Of a DNA stretch of 64,000 bases, positions 50,428-60,788 are shown piece after piece. The DNA comes from Micromonospora sp. HK10. GTDB taxonomy: Bacteria; Actinomycetota; Actinomycetes; Mycobacteriales; Micromonosporaceae. The stretch spans positions 1 to 64,000 of the forward strand of contig NZ_KQ058727.1 of the NCBI RefSeq assembly GCF_000982955.1, given 5' to 3'. The notes beneath the pieces were generated by a model. That model did not search any database and was not told the DNA's origin. It saw only the letters and a program-made list of their open reading frames with translations. The position numbers and the translations under genes are program-made. Position 1 is the first letter of the stretch, and each line of letters begins with the position of its first letter.

Positions 50428-51591
50428 TCAGTACGACTTGTCCTGGCCGAGGACGTGCTGGGCGACGAAGTTGAGGATCATCTCGCGGCTGACCGGGGCG
50501 ATCCGGCCGGCCCGGACCGCGCCGAGCAGGGTGGCCACCCCGTACTCGGTGGTCATGCCGGCCCCGCCGAGGGCCTGCACGGCGGTGTCCACGGCGAGCG
50601 CGGCGGCCTCGCCGGCCGCGTACTTGGCCATGTTGCCGGAGATGCCGGCCTCCAGGTCGCGGCCGGCGTCGTAGAGCGTCGCCGCCTTGTGGATCATCAG
50701 CCGGGCTAGCTCGACCTGGACGGCCGCGTGCGCCAGCGGGTGCGACACGCCCTGGTGGGAGCCGATCGAGCGGCCAGCCCACACCGTGCGGGTGGACGTG
50801 TAGTCGCTGGCCTTCTCGATCGCGTACCGGCCGGTGCCGGCGCCCATCGCGGCGACCGTGATGCGCTCCGGGTTGAGCCCGGCGAACAGCGCCGGCAGCC
50901 CGGCGTCCAGCGATTCGCCGACGAGCGCGTCGGCGGGCAGCCGGACGTCGTCGAGGAAGAGCAGGAACTGGTTCTCCGGCGACAGGATCTCCATGTCCAG
51001 CTTGGACTTCTCCAGGCCGGGCGCGTCGGTCGGCACGAGGAACAGCGCCGGCTTCAGCTTTCCGGTGGAGGAGTCCTCGGTACGGGCAACCACCAGCACG
51101 TGACCGGCCTCGTCCACCCCGGAGATGTAGATCTTGCGGCCGCTGAGCAGCCAGTCGTCGCCGTCGCGGCGGGCCACGGTGGCGAGCCGGTGGAAGTTCG
51201 AGCCGGCGTCCGGCTCGGTGATCGCGAAGACGATCTTCTGGGAGCCGTCGGCGAGGCCGGGGAGGTGCTTCTTGCGCTGCTCCTCGGTGCCGTGCTTGTT
51301 GATCACGGTGGCGGCGATGGCGGGGGAGACCACGAGCAGCAGCAGCGGGCAGCCCGCCGCGGCCAGCTCCTCGCAGACGATGGCCAGGTCGGTGATGCCG
51401 CCGCCCCCGCCGCCGTACTCGGTGGGGATGTTGACGCCCAGGTAGCCGAGCCGGCCGGCCTCGTGCCACAGCTCGGTGGTGTGCTCGCCGGCCCTGGCCT
51501 TCGACACGAAGTAGGAATGGCCGTACCTGCGGCCCAGCTCCCGTACCGCGTCGCGGAGCTGGTCCTGTTCGGGGGTGAGGTCGAAGTTCAC
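50428..51591 (-). CDS. acyl-CoA dehydrogenase
   Basis: 387 aa flavoprotein that oxidises acyl-CoA to 2-enoyl-CoA. Typical order: NFDLTPEQDQLRDAVRELGR, FAITEPDAGSNFH (FAD/substrate segment), GRKIYISGVDEAGHVLVVAR, LNPERITVAAMGAGTGRYAI, and the dimer/FAD tail QALGGAGMTTEYGVATLL. The MCAD-type catalytic Glu position near the C-terminus reads APVSREMI, lacking YEGT; Glu in NPERITVA matches the base position of isovaleryl-/long-chain types. GTG at 51591 overlaps the carboxylase stop. Last gene of the six-gene acyl-CoA operon. Confidence 0.92.
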   Translation of the reverse strand: MNFDLTPEQDQLRDAVRELGRRYGHSYFVSKARAGEHTTELWHEAGRLGYLGVNIPTEYGGGGGGITDLAIVCEELAAAGCPLLLLVVSPAIAATVINKHGTEEQRKKHLPGLADGSQKIVFAITEPDAGSNFHRLATVARRDGDDWLLSGRKIYISGVDEAGHVLVVARTEDSSTGKLKPALFLVPTDAPGLEKSKLDMEILSPENQFLLFLDDVRLPADALVGESLDAGLPALFAGLNPERITVAAMGAGTGRYAIEKASDYTSTRTVWAGRSIGSHQGVSHPLAHAAVQVELARLMIHKAATLYDAGRDLEAGISGNMAKYAAGEAAALAVDTAVQALGGAGMTTEYGVATLLGAVRAGRIAPVSREMILNFVAQHVLGQDKSY

Positions 51592-53564
51592 TGCGGGTCC
51601 TCCTCGGGATCCACGACGGCCAGTACGGCACCCGTCTCGACCTGGCCGCCGGCGGGCACCGGCAGGTCGGTCACCACGCCGTCGGCGGGGGCGAGCACGG
51701 GATGTTCGAGCTTCATCGCTTCCAGGGTCAGCAGCAGGTCACCGGCGGCGACCCGCTGACCGACCTCGACGTGCACCCGGGTCACCGCGCCGGGCAGCGG
51801 CGCGAGCAGCGACCCGGCCGCCAGCTCCGCGGTGGGCTGGGGCAGGCGGGGCAGCTCGGTGAGGCTCGCCGCCCCGTCCGGGCCGTCCACGAAGACCGCC
51901 GACCCGGCCCGGTGTACGCGGAAGGCCCGCCGCACCCCGTCCACGTCGAGCACCACCCGGTCGGCGGTGGCATCGACCACCGCCACGGTCGGCGTGGCGT
52001 CGGACGGGAGCACCGACCATTCGGCGAGACCGCCGGTGCGGTCCAGCCGGTACCGGACCTCGATCTCCGCGCTGTCGCCGACGGTGAACCGGGTGACCTG
52101 CGGGAAGGCCGGCACGTTGCGCCAGCCCGACGGCAGTCCGGCCAGCACCGGCGCGGCGGCCCGCCGAGCGGCGGCCCCGGACAGCGCCGCCGCCAGCGCC
52201 ACCAGCGGAAGCTGACCGGCCGGCAGCAGCGGCGCGAACACCTCCGGGTGCCGGTCCAGGAAGCCGGTGTCCACGTCGGCGGCGGCGAACTCCGCGCTGC
52301 GCAGCACGCGGACCAGCAGGTCCCGGTTGGTGGCCACGCCGTGCAGCTCGGCGCGGGCGAGCGCGCCGGCCAGGGTCCGGGCCGCCTCGGCGCGGGTGGG
52401 CGCCCAGGCGACGAGCTTCGCGAGCATCGAGTCGTAGTGCACGCTCACCGTCGAGCCGTCCACCACGCCGGAGTCCAGCCGCAGCCCGCGGGCCGGCGCG
52501 AACTCGGCGGTGACGCCGGGGACCGCGAACCGGTGCAGCGTGCCGGTGGCCGGGCGGAAGCCCCGGGCCGGGTCCTCGGCGCAGAGCCGCACCTCGATCG
52601 CGTGGCCGTCGGCCGGCGGCGGGCCGGTCACCGGCAGCGGCCCACCCTCGGCGACGAGCAGTTGCAGCCGGACCAGGTCCAGCCCGGTGGTCGCCTCGGT
52701 GACCGGGTGCTCCACCTGGAGGCGGGTGTTCATCTCCAGGAAGTGCACCTGACCGTCCGGCGCCAGCAGGAACTCCACGGTGCCCGCGCCGACGTAGTCG
52801 ACGGCCCGCCCGGCCGCGACCGCCGCCTCGTGCAGCGTGGCGCGTACCTCGTCGGGCAGCACACCGGGCGCCTCCTCGACGATCTTCTGGTGCCGGCGCT
52901 GGATGGAGCAGTCGCGGACCCCGAGCGCCACCAGGGTGCCGTGGGCGTCGCCGAAGATCTGCACCTCGACGTGGCGGCCCCGCTCCACGTACCGCTCGAT
53001 GAAGACCGTGCCGTCGCCGAACGCCGCCGCCGCCTCGCGGCGCGCGCCCGCCACGGCCTCGGCCAGCCCGGCCGCGTCGCGGACGATCCGCATGCCCCGG
53101 CCGCCACCACCGGCGGCGGCCTTGACCAGCACCGGGAAGGCGGTGACCTCGGCCGGATCGGTCCAGGTGGGCAGCATCGGCACGCCCGCGTCGGCGAGCA
53201 GCGCCTTGGCGGCCATCTTGTCGCCCATCGCGGCGATCGCCTTGGCCGACGGACCCACCCAGGTCAGGCCCGCGTCGGTCACCGCCGCCGCGAACTCGGC
53301 GTTCTCGGCCAGGAAGCCGTAGCCGGGGTGCACGGCGTCCGCGCCGGAGCGGCGGGCCGCGTCCAGGATGGCGTCGACGCGCAGGTACGTCTCGGCCGGC
53401 GTGTTCCCGGGCAGCCGCACCGCCTGGTCGGCGTCGGCCACGAACGGCGCGTCGGCGTCCGCGTCGGAGTGCACGGCGACGGTGGCCACGCCGAGGGCGC
53501 GGCAGGTGGCGAAGACCCGCCGGGCGATCTCCCCCCGGTTGGCCACCAGAAGCTTATTGATCAT
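51588..53564 (-). CDS. acyl-CoA carboxylase alpha subunit (biotin carboxylase + BCCP)
   Basis: 658 aa, the length of methylcrotonyl/geranyl-CoA carboxylase alpha chains. N-terminal biotin carboxylase: KLLVANRGEIARRVFATCRA, ATP-binding KAAAGGGGRGMRIV, EMNTRLQVEHPVTE and catalytic Arg segment. A middle BT-like linker and a C-terminal biotinyl domain with LEAMKLEHPV (biotinylated Lys618; AMKL instead of AMKM). ATG at 53564. It follows the beta-subunit gene after 68 bases, a gap holding a TTCGTTCGCGACTGCGGG-type motif. Acyl substrate not determinable from sequence; branched or terpenoid acyl-CoA is suggested by neighbours. Confidence 0.94.
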   Translation of the reverse strand: MINKLLVANRGEIARRVFATCRALGVATVAVHSDADADAPFVADADQAVRLPGNTPAETYLRVDAILDAARRSGADAVHPGYGFLAENAEFAAAVTDAGLTWVGPSAKAIAAMGDKMAAKALLADAGVPMLPTWTDPAEVTAFPVLVKAAAGGGGRGMRIVRDAAGLAEAVAGARREAAAAFGDGTVFIERYVERGRHVEVQIFGDAHGTLVALGVRDCSIQRRHQKIVEEAPGVLPDEVRATLHEAAVAAGRAVDYVGAGTVEFLLAPDGQVHFLEMNTRLQVEHPVTEATTGLDLVRLQLLVAEGGPLPVTGPPPADGHAIEVRLCAEDPARGFRPATGTLHRFAVPGVTAEFAPARGLRLDSGVVDGSTVSVHYDSMLAKLVAWAPTRAEAARTLAGALARAELHGVATNRDLLVRVLRSAEFAAADVDTGFLDRHPEVFAPLLPAGQLPLVALAAALSGAAARRAAAPVLAGLPSGWRNVPAFPQVTRFTVGDSAEIEVRYRLDRTGGLAEWSVLPSDATPTVAVVDATADRVVLDVDGVRRAFRVHRAGSAVFVDGPDGAASLTELPRLPQPTAELAAGSLLAPLPGAVTRVHVEVGQRVAAGDLLLTLEAMKLEHPVLAPADGVVTDLPVPAGGQVETGAVLAVVDPEEDPQ

Positions 53565-53632
53565 GCGCGCTGAGCCTGCCTTTCGTTCGCGACTGCGGGA
53601 CTCCGCTTCGCTGCGTTCCTCGCGCTCACAGG

Positions 53633-55236
<1,604 letters not shown>

Positions 55237-55240
<4 letters not shown>

Positions 55241-56376
55241 AGGCCCATGCCCTTCGCGATGATCTCGTTCATGATCTCGGTGGCGCCGCCGCCGATGCCG
55301 AGGATCCGGGCGTCGCGGTAGTGCCGCTCCACCTCGGCGTCACGCAGGTAGCCGAAACCGCCGTGCAGTTGCAGCGCGGCGTAGACCACGAAGTCGCACG
55401 CCGACACCGCCACGTTCTTCGCGATCGCCACCTCGGTGACCACCGGCTGCCCAACGGCGACCCGCTCGGCGACCTCGTGCACGTACGCCCGGGCCGCCTC
55501 GGTGCGGGAGTGCATCTCGGCCAGCCGGTGCCGCACGACCTGCCGCCCGACGAGCGGCCGGCCGAACGTCCGGCGGTCCCGGCACCACCGCACCGTCAGG
55601 TCCACGCAGCGCTGCGCGGTCGCGTACGCCTGGGTGGCGAGCGAGAGCCGCTCGGCGGCGAACTGCTGCATGATGGCGAGGAAGCCGGTGTCCTCCGGGC
55701 CGACCCGGTTCGTCACCGGCACCCGGACGTCGACGAAGGACAGTTCCGCGGTGTCCGAGCAGTGCCAGCCCAGCTTCTCCAGCCGCCGGCCCACGGTGAA
55801 CCCGGGCGTGCCCTTGTCGATCACGAGCAGGCTCAGCGAGGCCGACCCGGGGAAGTCGGTGCAGACCGCGGTGGTCACGAAGTCGGCCCGCACCCCGCTG
55901 GTGATGTACGTCTTGGCGCCGTTCACCACGTAGTGGTCGCCGTCGCGGACCGCGCAGGTGCGGATGCCCGCGACGTCCGAGCCGCCGTCCGGCTCGGTGA
56001 TCGCCAGCGCGCCGATCATCGTCCCGGCGAGGGTGGGCCGGACGTACCTCTCGATCAGCGCCTCGTCCCGGGCCGCGACGATGTGCGGCAGCGCGATGCC
56101 GTGCGTGAACAGCGCGGCGATCAGCCCGGACGACCCGCCCGAGCGGATGATCTCCTCGGTGACCACCATCGAGTCGAGCAGGTCACCGCCGCTGCCGCCG
56201 ACCGACTCCGGGAAGCCGATGCCGAGCAGGCCGACCTTCGCGGCGGTCTCGTGCAGCGACCGCGGCACCTCGCCGGCCCGTTCCCAGTCGGACAGGTGCG
56301 GCAGCACCTCCCGGGTGACGAACGAGCGGGTCAGCTCGCGCAGCTGCCGGCGTTCCGGTGTGTCCACGATGGTCAT
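55237..56376 (-). CDS. acyl-CoA dehydrogenase, isovaleryl/long-chain type
   Basis: 379 aa. Conserved blocks: ELTRSFVTREVLPHLSDWER, GIGFPESVGGSGGDLLDSMV, ALAITEPDGGSDVAGIRT, KTYITSGVRADFVTTAV, CRDRRTFGRPLVGRQVVRH and the tail YLRDAEVERHYRDARILGI followed by GGGATEIMNEIIA. Gly replaces the MCAD catalytic Glu there, and a Glu sits in FAAERLSLA, the base position of isovaleryl-CoA and long-chain dehydrogenases. ATG at 56376 overlaps the AtuA-like stop by 4 bases. It probably makes the 2-enoyl-CoA carboxylated by the adjacent carboxylase. Confidence 0.93.
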
Positions 56377-58049
56377 GCCGGAACCTCCGTCGGAAGATCG
56401 ACCATCCGTGAGCGCAGCAGCTCGCCGAGCGCCTTGGCCTGGGGATCGAACCGGGTGGAGGCGGCCACGCCCTGCCCGAGCAGCCCCCGGATCACGAAGT
56501 TGACCGCGCGCAGGTTCGGCAGCTCGTACCGCTCGACGGTCAGCGCCGCCGTCTCCGGCAGCAGCTCGGCCAGCCGGGCCACGGTGAGCCAGTCGCGCAG
56601 CCAGGGCCAGGTCGCGTCGGTGCGGGCCCAGACACCGAGGTTGGCGTCGCCGCCCTTGTCGCCCGACCGCGCCCCGACCAGCTCGCCGAGCGGCCCGCGC
56701 CGGGTGGCGGGCCCGGACGCACCCCCGGTTGACGCCTCGTCGGGCACGGGGGCCGCCGGCGGACCGCCCAGCACGGTCGGCGGCGGGATCGGCACCCGCT
56801 CGCCGGAGGGGAGCACCGCCACGTGCGCGACCGCGTCCTGGGCGATCGTGTCGGCGGTGAACACGCCGTACGGGATGGCGTCGCCGGGCAGGGTGGTCAG
56901 CGTGCAGCCCGGGTAGGAGGCCAGCGCCAGCTCCACCGCGGCCGCCGAGAAGGCCCGCCCGGCCCGCGCCTTGTCCCCGTCCCGCAGGTGTACGTGCAGC
57001 AGCGCGCTCGCCGCCTCGGTGTCGGTGGCGTCCGGGTGGTCGGTGCGGGCCAGGTTGAACTCCAGCCCTTCGGTGCCGACCGACTCCGCCAACTGGGCGC
57101 GGACCAGGGCCGCCTTGGCCGGGATGTCCAGCCCGCAGAGCACGAACGTCATCGAGTTGCGGAAGCCGCCCAGGTTGTTGATCCCCACCTTGAGGGTGCC
57201 CGGCGGGGGCGTGCCCCGGACCCCGGTGATCCGCACCCGGTCCGGCCCGTCCTGGGCCAGCGCCACGGTGTCCAGCCGAGCCACCACGTCCGGCCCCGGG
57301 TAGTCCGGCCCGGCCACCTCGTAGAGCAGCTGGGCGGTGACCGTCTCGACGGTGACCGCGCCGCCGGTGCCGGCGTGCTTGGTGAGCACCGAGGAGCCGT
57401 CCGGGTGGAGCTCGGCGATCGGGAAGCCGGGCCGGTGACCGCCGTCCGGCAGCTCGGTGAAGAAGCTGTAGTTGCCGCCGGTGACCTGCGCCCCGCACTC
57501 GATGAGGTGCCCGGCCACGGTGGCGCCGGCCAGCGCGTCGAGATCGTCGCGGGTCCAGCCGAACCGGGCGATGGCCGGGCCGACCGCGAGCGAGGCGTCC
57601 GTCACCCGCCCGGTGACCACCACGTCCGCCCCGGCGTCCAGGCAGGCGGCGATCCCGAACGCCCCCAGGTACGCGTTCGCGGTCAGCGCGTCGGGCCGGG
57701 CGAGCGCGTCGCCCTCGACGTACCCGACCCGGACGGTGAGGCCGAGCCGGTCGGCCAGCGCGCCGACGGCGGCGGCCAGGCCGGCCGGGTTGAGCCCGCC
57801 GGCGTTGGTGACCAGGGTGACCCCGCGGTCGAGCGCGGTGCCCAGGCACCCTTCGAGCTGGCGCAGGAAGGTCTTCGCGTAGCCGAGGGAGGGGTCGCGC
57901 AGCCGGTCCCGGCCGAGGATCAGCATGGTCAGCTCGGCGAGGTAGTCGCCGGTCAGCACGTCCAGCTCGCCGCCGTCGAGCATCTCCCGCCAGGCGGAGA
58001 ACCGGTCGCCGTAGAAACCGGAGGCGTTGCCGACCCGGAGCGGGGTCAC
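56373..58049 (-). CDS. AtuA-like acyclic terpene utilisation protein (DUF1446 + AtuA C-domain)
   Basis: 558 aa. N-terminal DUF1446/AtuA domain: RVGNASGFYGDRFSAWREML, DYLAELTMLILGRDR, TNAGGLNPAGLAAAV, VVTGRVTDASLAVGPA and the GGNYSFFTELPDGG loop. C-terminal ~110 residues (RGPLGELVGARSGDKGGDAN, LGVWARTD) are the AtuA C-terminal/DUF4387-like domain. AtuA belongs to the citronellol/geraniol catabolic cluster of Pseudomonas, where its biochemical role is undefined. Here it is coupled to acyl-CoA dehydrogenase and carboxylase genes as in atu/liu clusters. GTG at 58049 overlaps the preceding stop (GTGA). Confidence 0.9.
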   Translation of the reverse strand: MTPLRVGNASGFYGDRFSAWREMLDGGELDVLTGDYLAELTMLILGRDRLRDPSLGYAKTFLRQLEGCLGTALDRGVTLVTNAGGLNPAGLAAAVGALADRLGLTVRVGYVEGDALARPDALTANAYLGAFGIAACLDAGADVVVTGRVTDASLAVGPAIARFGWTRDDLDALAGATVAGHLIECGAQVTGGNYSFFTELPDGGHRPGFPIAELHPDGSSVLTKHAGTGGAVTVETVTAQLLYEVAGPDYPGPDVVARLDTVALAQDGPDRVRITGVRGTPPPGTLKVGINNLGGFRNSMTFVLCGLDIPAKAALVRAQLAESVGTEGLEFNLARTDHPDATDTEAASALLHVHLRDGDKARAGRAFSAAAVELALASYPGCTLTTLPGDAIPYGVFTADTIAQDAVAHVAVLPSGERVPIPPPTVLGGPPAAPVPDEASTGGASGPATRRGPLGELVGARSGDKGGDANLGVWARTDATWPWLRDWLTVARLAELLPETAALTVERYELPNLRAVNFVIRGLLGQGVAASTRFDPQAKALGELLRSRMVDLPTEVPA

Positions 58050-58855
58050 GCGGTCACCCCGGCGGCGGCCCGCCCGGCGCCGGGCGGGCCGGCGAACGCC
58101 TGCGCCACGTCCAGCCACTCGTCGGCGACCGGGCCGGTGGCCACCAGGGCGAGATCGTCGCGGTGCCGGCGTTGGGTGACCAGCAGGCAGAAGTCGAGGG
58201 CCGGGCCGGTGACTTGGTCGGCCGCGTCGGCCGGCCCGAAGGCCCAGCTGTCCCCGTCGGTGCCGGGGCCGCTGCCGGCCGGGGCGGTCAGCTCGACCCG
58301 GACCGGCGTGGTCGGCACCGGTCGGCCGTGGGCGGCGAAGCTGTGCCCGAGGGTACGGAAGCCGAGGTGCGCGATGTGCCGCAGCCGGTCGGTCGGGGCC
58401 CGCCGGACGCCGAGCGCGTCGGCCACGTCCTCGCCGTGCGCCCAGGTCTCCATGAGCCGGGCGGTGGCCATCGAGGTGGGCGACATCCGGGTGCCGTACC
58501 AGGGCAGCTTCTCCCCGGCCGGGGTGGCGGCCAGGGCGGCGGCGAGCGCCGAGCGGCCGCCCCGCCAGCGGGCCAGCAGCGCGTCGGGGGGCGCGAGGAA
58601 GGACTCGGCGCCGTCGTCGACCAGCCGGGCCGGGTCGGGGGCGTTGAGGACCGAGGCGTAGAAGGCGTCGGCATCGGTGGCGGCCAGGTGGGCCACGTGG
58701 TCGGTCCAGGCCAGGTGGGCGATCTGGTGCGCGATCGTCCAGCCCGCGGCCGGGGTGGGCCGCGCCCACTCCTCCGGCGGCAGCGGCGCGACCAGCGCGT
58801 CGAGCTGGTCGGACTCGGCGCCCAGATCCGTGAGCAGTGCTGTCAGGTCGACCAT
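58046..58855 (-). CDS. TIGR03084-family metal-binding protein (DinB-like fold)
   Basis: 269 aa. Starts with LLTDLGAESDQLDALVAPLP, GWTIAHQIAHLAWTDHVAHL (two His) and carries METWAHGEDVADALGV, the conserved W-x-H-x-x-D of maleylpyruvate isomerase/DinB-like proteins; these His residues likely bind a metal. C-terminal SCP2/MDMPI-like part includes VTGPALDFCLLVTQRRHRDD. The family is widespread in actinobacterial acyl-CoA operons, function unknown; thiol-dependent (mycothiol) chemistry is known for relatives. ATG at 58855 with GGAGGC. First gene of the operon after the TetR regulator, 15 bases apart. Confidence 0.88.
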   Translation of the reverse strand: MVDLTALLTDLGAESDQLDALVAPLPPEEWARPTPAAGWTIAHQIAHLAWTDHVAHLAATDADAFYASVLNAPDPARLVDDGAESFLAPPDALLARWRGGRSALAAALAATPAGEKLPWYGTRMSPTSMATARLMETWAHGEDVADALGVRRAPTDRLRHIAHLGFRTLGHSFAAHGRPVPTTPVRVELTAPAGSGPGTDGDSWAFGPADAADQVTGPALDFCLLVTQRRHRDDLALVATGPVADEWLDVAQAFAGPPGAGRAAAGVTA

Positions 58856-58870
58856 GGTGCCTCCGGGGGA

Positions 58871-59515
58871 TCAGTGCGGCCGCGCGCTCCCTGCCGTCGT
58901 CGGGCCGTCGTCAGGGGTGAGCAGGATGGCGAGTTGGCGCTTCCAGGTGTGCAGCAGGGCGGTCCGCCGGGTCGAGTCGTCACTGAGCAGGTTGGCCACG
59001 CCGAACCCGCGGAGCAGGTCGAGGGTGGCCTGGACGGCCTCCCGTACGCCGGGCCGGCGCTCGTCCACGCCGAGCAGCTCGACGGTCAGCCGGTGCATCT
59101 CGCGACCGACCCGGGCCTCCAGCGGCACCAGGGCGTCGCGCAGCTCGGCGTCGGTGCGGGCGGCCACCCACAGCTCCAGCGCGGCGACGAAGAGTGGCCC
59201 GGTGAAGGCGGCGGCGAGCAGGTCGACCACCCGGTCCAGCCGCCGTGGCCCGGCGGGCAGCGCCGCGGCCTCGCTGCGCAGCTCGGCGGCGCGGCGCTCG
59301 GTGAGGTGGGTGACCGCGGCGGTGACCAGGGCGGCCTTGGTCGGGTAGTGGTGCAGTTGGGCGCCCCGGGAGACGCCGGCCCGGGCCGCCACCACGGTGG
59401 TGGTGGTGCCGGACCAGCCGTGCTCCACCAGGCAGTCGACGGTCGCCTCCAGCAGTCGGGCCTGGGTGGCGCGGCTGCGCTCCTGCTGGGGGACGCGGGT
59501 CGGTGCGGCGGGCAC
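58871..59515 (-). CDS. TetR-family repressor of the acyl-CoA operon
   Basis: About 214 aa. N-terminal helix-turn-helix: RATQARLLEATVDCLVEHGW, recognition part TTTVVAARAGVSRGAQLHHY and PTKAALVTAAVTHL; the rest is a helical ligand-binding domain that in this context may sense an acyl-CoA. GTG at 59515 is preferred over TTG at 59542: a TTGACT-17-CAGGCT promoter ends six bases before it, giving a leaderless message, and an AGTCA-TGACT palindrome overlaps the -35. 15 bases separate it from the TIGR03084 gene, so repressor and operon are probably one transcript under autorepression. Confidence 0.9.
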   Translation of the reverse strand: MPAAPTRVPQQERSRATQARLLEATVDCLVEHGWSGTTTTVVAARAGVSRGAQLHHYPTKAALVTAAVTHLTERRAAELRSEAAALPAGPRRLDRVVDLLAAAFTGPLFVAALELWVAARTDAELRDALVPLEARVGREMHRLTVELLGVDERRPGVREAVQATLDLLRGFGVANLLSDDSTRRTALLHTWKRQLAILLTPDDGPTTAGSARPH

Positions 59516-59521
59516 GGGGAC

Positions 59522-59550
59522 AGCCTGCCGGCCGGGAAACAAACAGTCAA
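59522..59550 (-). promoter_or_regulatory. promoter TTGACT-17-CAGGCT of the TetR/acyl-CoA operon
   Basis: On the minus strand: -35 TTGACT (59550-59545), 17-base spacer, -10 CAGGCT (59527-59522), then 6 bases to the GTG. The -35 is near consensus. Confidence 0.6.
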
Positions 59551-59558
59551 GCCTGACT
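59545..59558. promoter_or_regulatory. candidate TetR operator AGTCA-AGCC-TGACT
   Basis: Five-base inverted repeat with a 4-base centre, exactly overlapping the -35 of the operon promoter. Position fits repression by the adjacent TetR protein. Confidence 0.55.
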
Positions 59559-59675
59559 TTTTCTGGCTCCGGACCGGGGCGGTCGGACGAGCGGGTTGAT
59601 CGACCGGCTGGCGGCGATCCGGGGCTTCCGGGCGGCGCGAAGCCACGGATCGCCGCATCCCGGGTTCACCGTCCG

Positions 59676-59770
59676 GCCCGCCCGGCCGCCCCGCCCGGCC
59701 GCCCCGCCCGGCCGGGCCGTCGGGCCGACCCGCTCGGCGGCCGTCGGGGCGACCCGCTCAGCGGCCGTCG
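59676..59770. repeat. short GC-rich tandem repeats
   Basis: About three 13-base copies around CCCGGCCGCCCCG (59682-59712), then two full 24-base units starting GGCCGTCGGG(C/G)CGACCCGCT at 59715 and 59739 and a partial third at 59763. The last part runs into the 3' end of the minus-strand phosphoesterase gene. Confidence 0.7.
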
Positions 59771-60501
59771 CGCGGACCGAAGACGGCGAGCGCGTCGGCG
59801 TCGCTGTGCCGGGAGCGCAGGTACTCGTCGGCCCAGGCGGCGGCGTCCGGGAAGCCGGACTCGGCGGCCACCCGGGCGCAGGCGGCGTCCACGTCGTACC
59901 GGGTCCGGCGCAGTTGCACGCCGGGACCGAGCAGCGCCCACCACGCACCGTCCCCGCCGTACGGCATGCCGATGCTGCCCGGGTTGACCACCAGGCGGCG
60001 GTCGACGAGCCGGGTGAACGGCATGTGGGTGTGCCCGCAGACCACCGTGCCGACCTCGGCGGGCAGGCCGGCGAAGACCTCCGCCCAGCGGTCGAGCCGC
60101 GAGTCGACCAGCACCATCTCCTCGTCGTCGCGGGGCGTCGCGTGGCAGCAGAGCACCTCGCCGAGGCCGGCGACGGAAAAGGTGACCGCCGGCGGCAGCG
60201 CGGCCAGCCGGGCCACCTGGTCCGCGCGCAGCTGCGCGGCGGCCCAGTTCGACACGTCGTACGAGGCCGGCTGGCCGGCGTGGGCCGCCACCAGTTCCCG
60301 TTCGCCGTTGCCGCCGACCCAGAGCGCGCGGTCCCCGAGCGCGGCGAGCCGGTCCAGCACCTCGACCGGTTGCGGGCCGTCCGCGATGTCACCGGTGAGG
60401 ACGATCAGATCGGCGGCGGCCACGTCCGGCTCGGCCAGGACGGCCTCCAGCGCCGGCAGCACGCCGTGGATGTCGGAGAGGACCGCGACACGTTCGAACA
60501 T
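59758..60501 (-). CDS. YfcE/PrpE-like metallophosphoesterase
   Basis: 247 aa. Metal-binding blocks: AVLSDIHGVLPALEAVLAE (D-x-H), LIVLTGDIADGPQP, VGGNGERELV (GNxE, the variant of this subfamily), CCHATPRDDEE and VVCGHTHMPF, then RLVVNPGSIGMPYGGDGAWW, the subfamily tail signature. These small phosphodiesterases have broad in vitro activity; native substrate unknown. ATG at 60501 with GGTGGGG. Lies between the acyl-CoA operon and crp with no evident partner; the C-terminal ~45 residues are hydrophilic and its 3' end merges into tandem repeats. Confidence 0.87.
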   Translation of the reverse strand: MFERVAVLSDIHGVLPALEAVLAEPDVAAADLIVLTGDIADGPQPVEVLDRLAALGDRALWVGGNGERELVAAHAGQPASYDVSNWAAAQLRADQVARLAALPPAVTFSVAGLGEVLCCHATPRDDEEMVLVDSRLDRWAEVFAGLPAEVGTVVCGHTHMPFTRLVDRRLVVNPGSIGMPYGGDGAWWALLGPGVQLRRTRYDVDAACARVAAESGFPDAAAWADEYLRSRHSDADALAVFGPRDGR

Positions 60502-60713
60502 CGCCCCACCGTGGTCCCGGCCCGTCGCGATGTCCAGGATTTCTGCGCCAGGCAGACGGCGCGCGGAATCGCCGCCGCCACGGCCGGCGCCTCGGCCGGG
60601 CGGCAGGGCAGCACCGAGCCTCCTCCGCGAGCCTTCCACGCCGGCTGTCACTCACCGCAACTGCCACCGAGGGTCACCAGGCGCGCCGCCGGGGCGCGGG
60701 CCTGACCGCGGAC

Positions 60714-60752
60714 GGAACCGGCCCGGACCGCGAAACCGGCCCGGACCGCGAG
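60714..60752. repeat. 18-bp direct repeat downstream of crp
   Basis: AACCGGCCCGGACCGCGA occurs twice head to tail (from about 60717), preceded by the related CTGACCGCGGACGG. Lies in the 287-base gene-free gap 60502-60788, where nothing else was found. Could be part of crp 3' processing; no stem of terminator strength is evident. Confidence 0.6.
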
Positions 60753-60788
60753 GGCGGGCCGGGCCGGGCGTTGCGTGATCTAGGGAGG

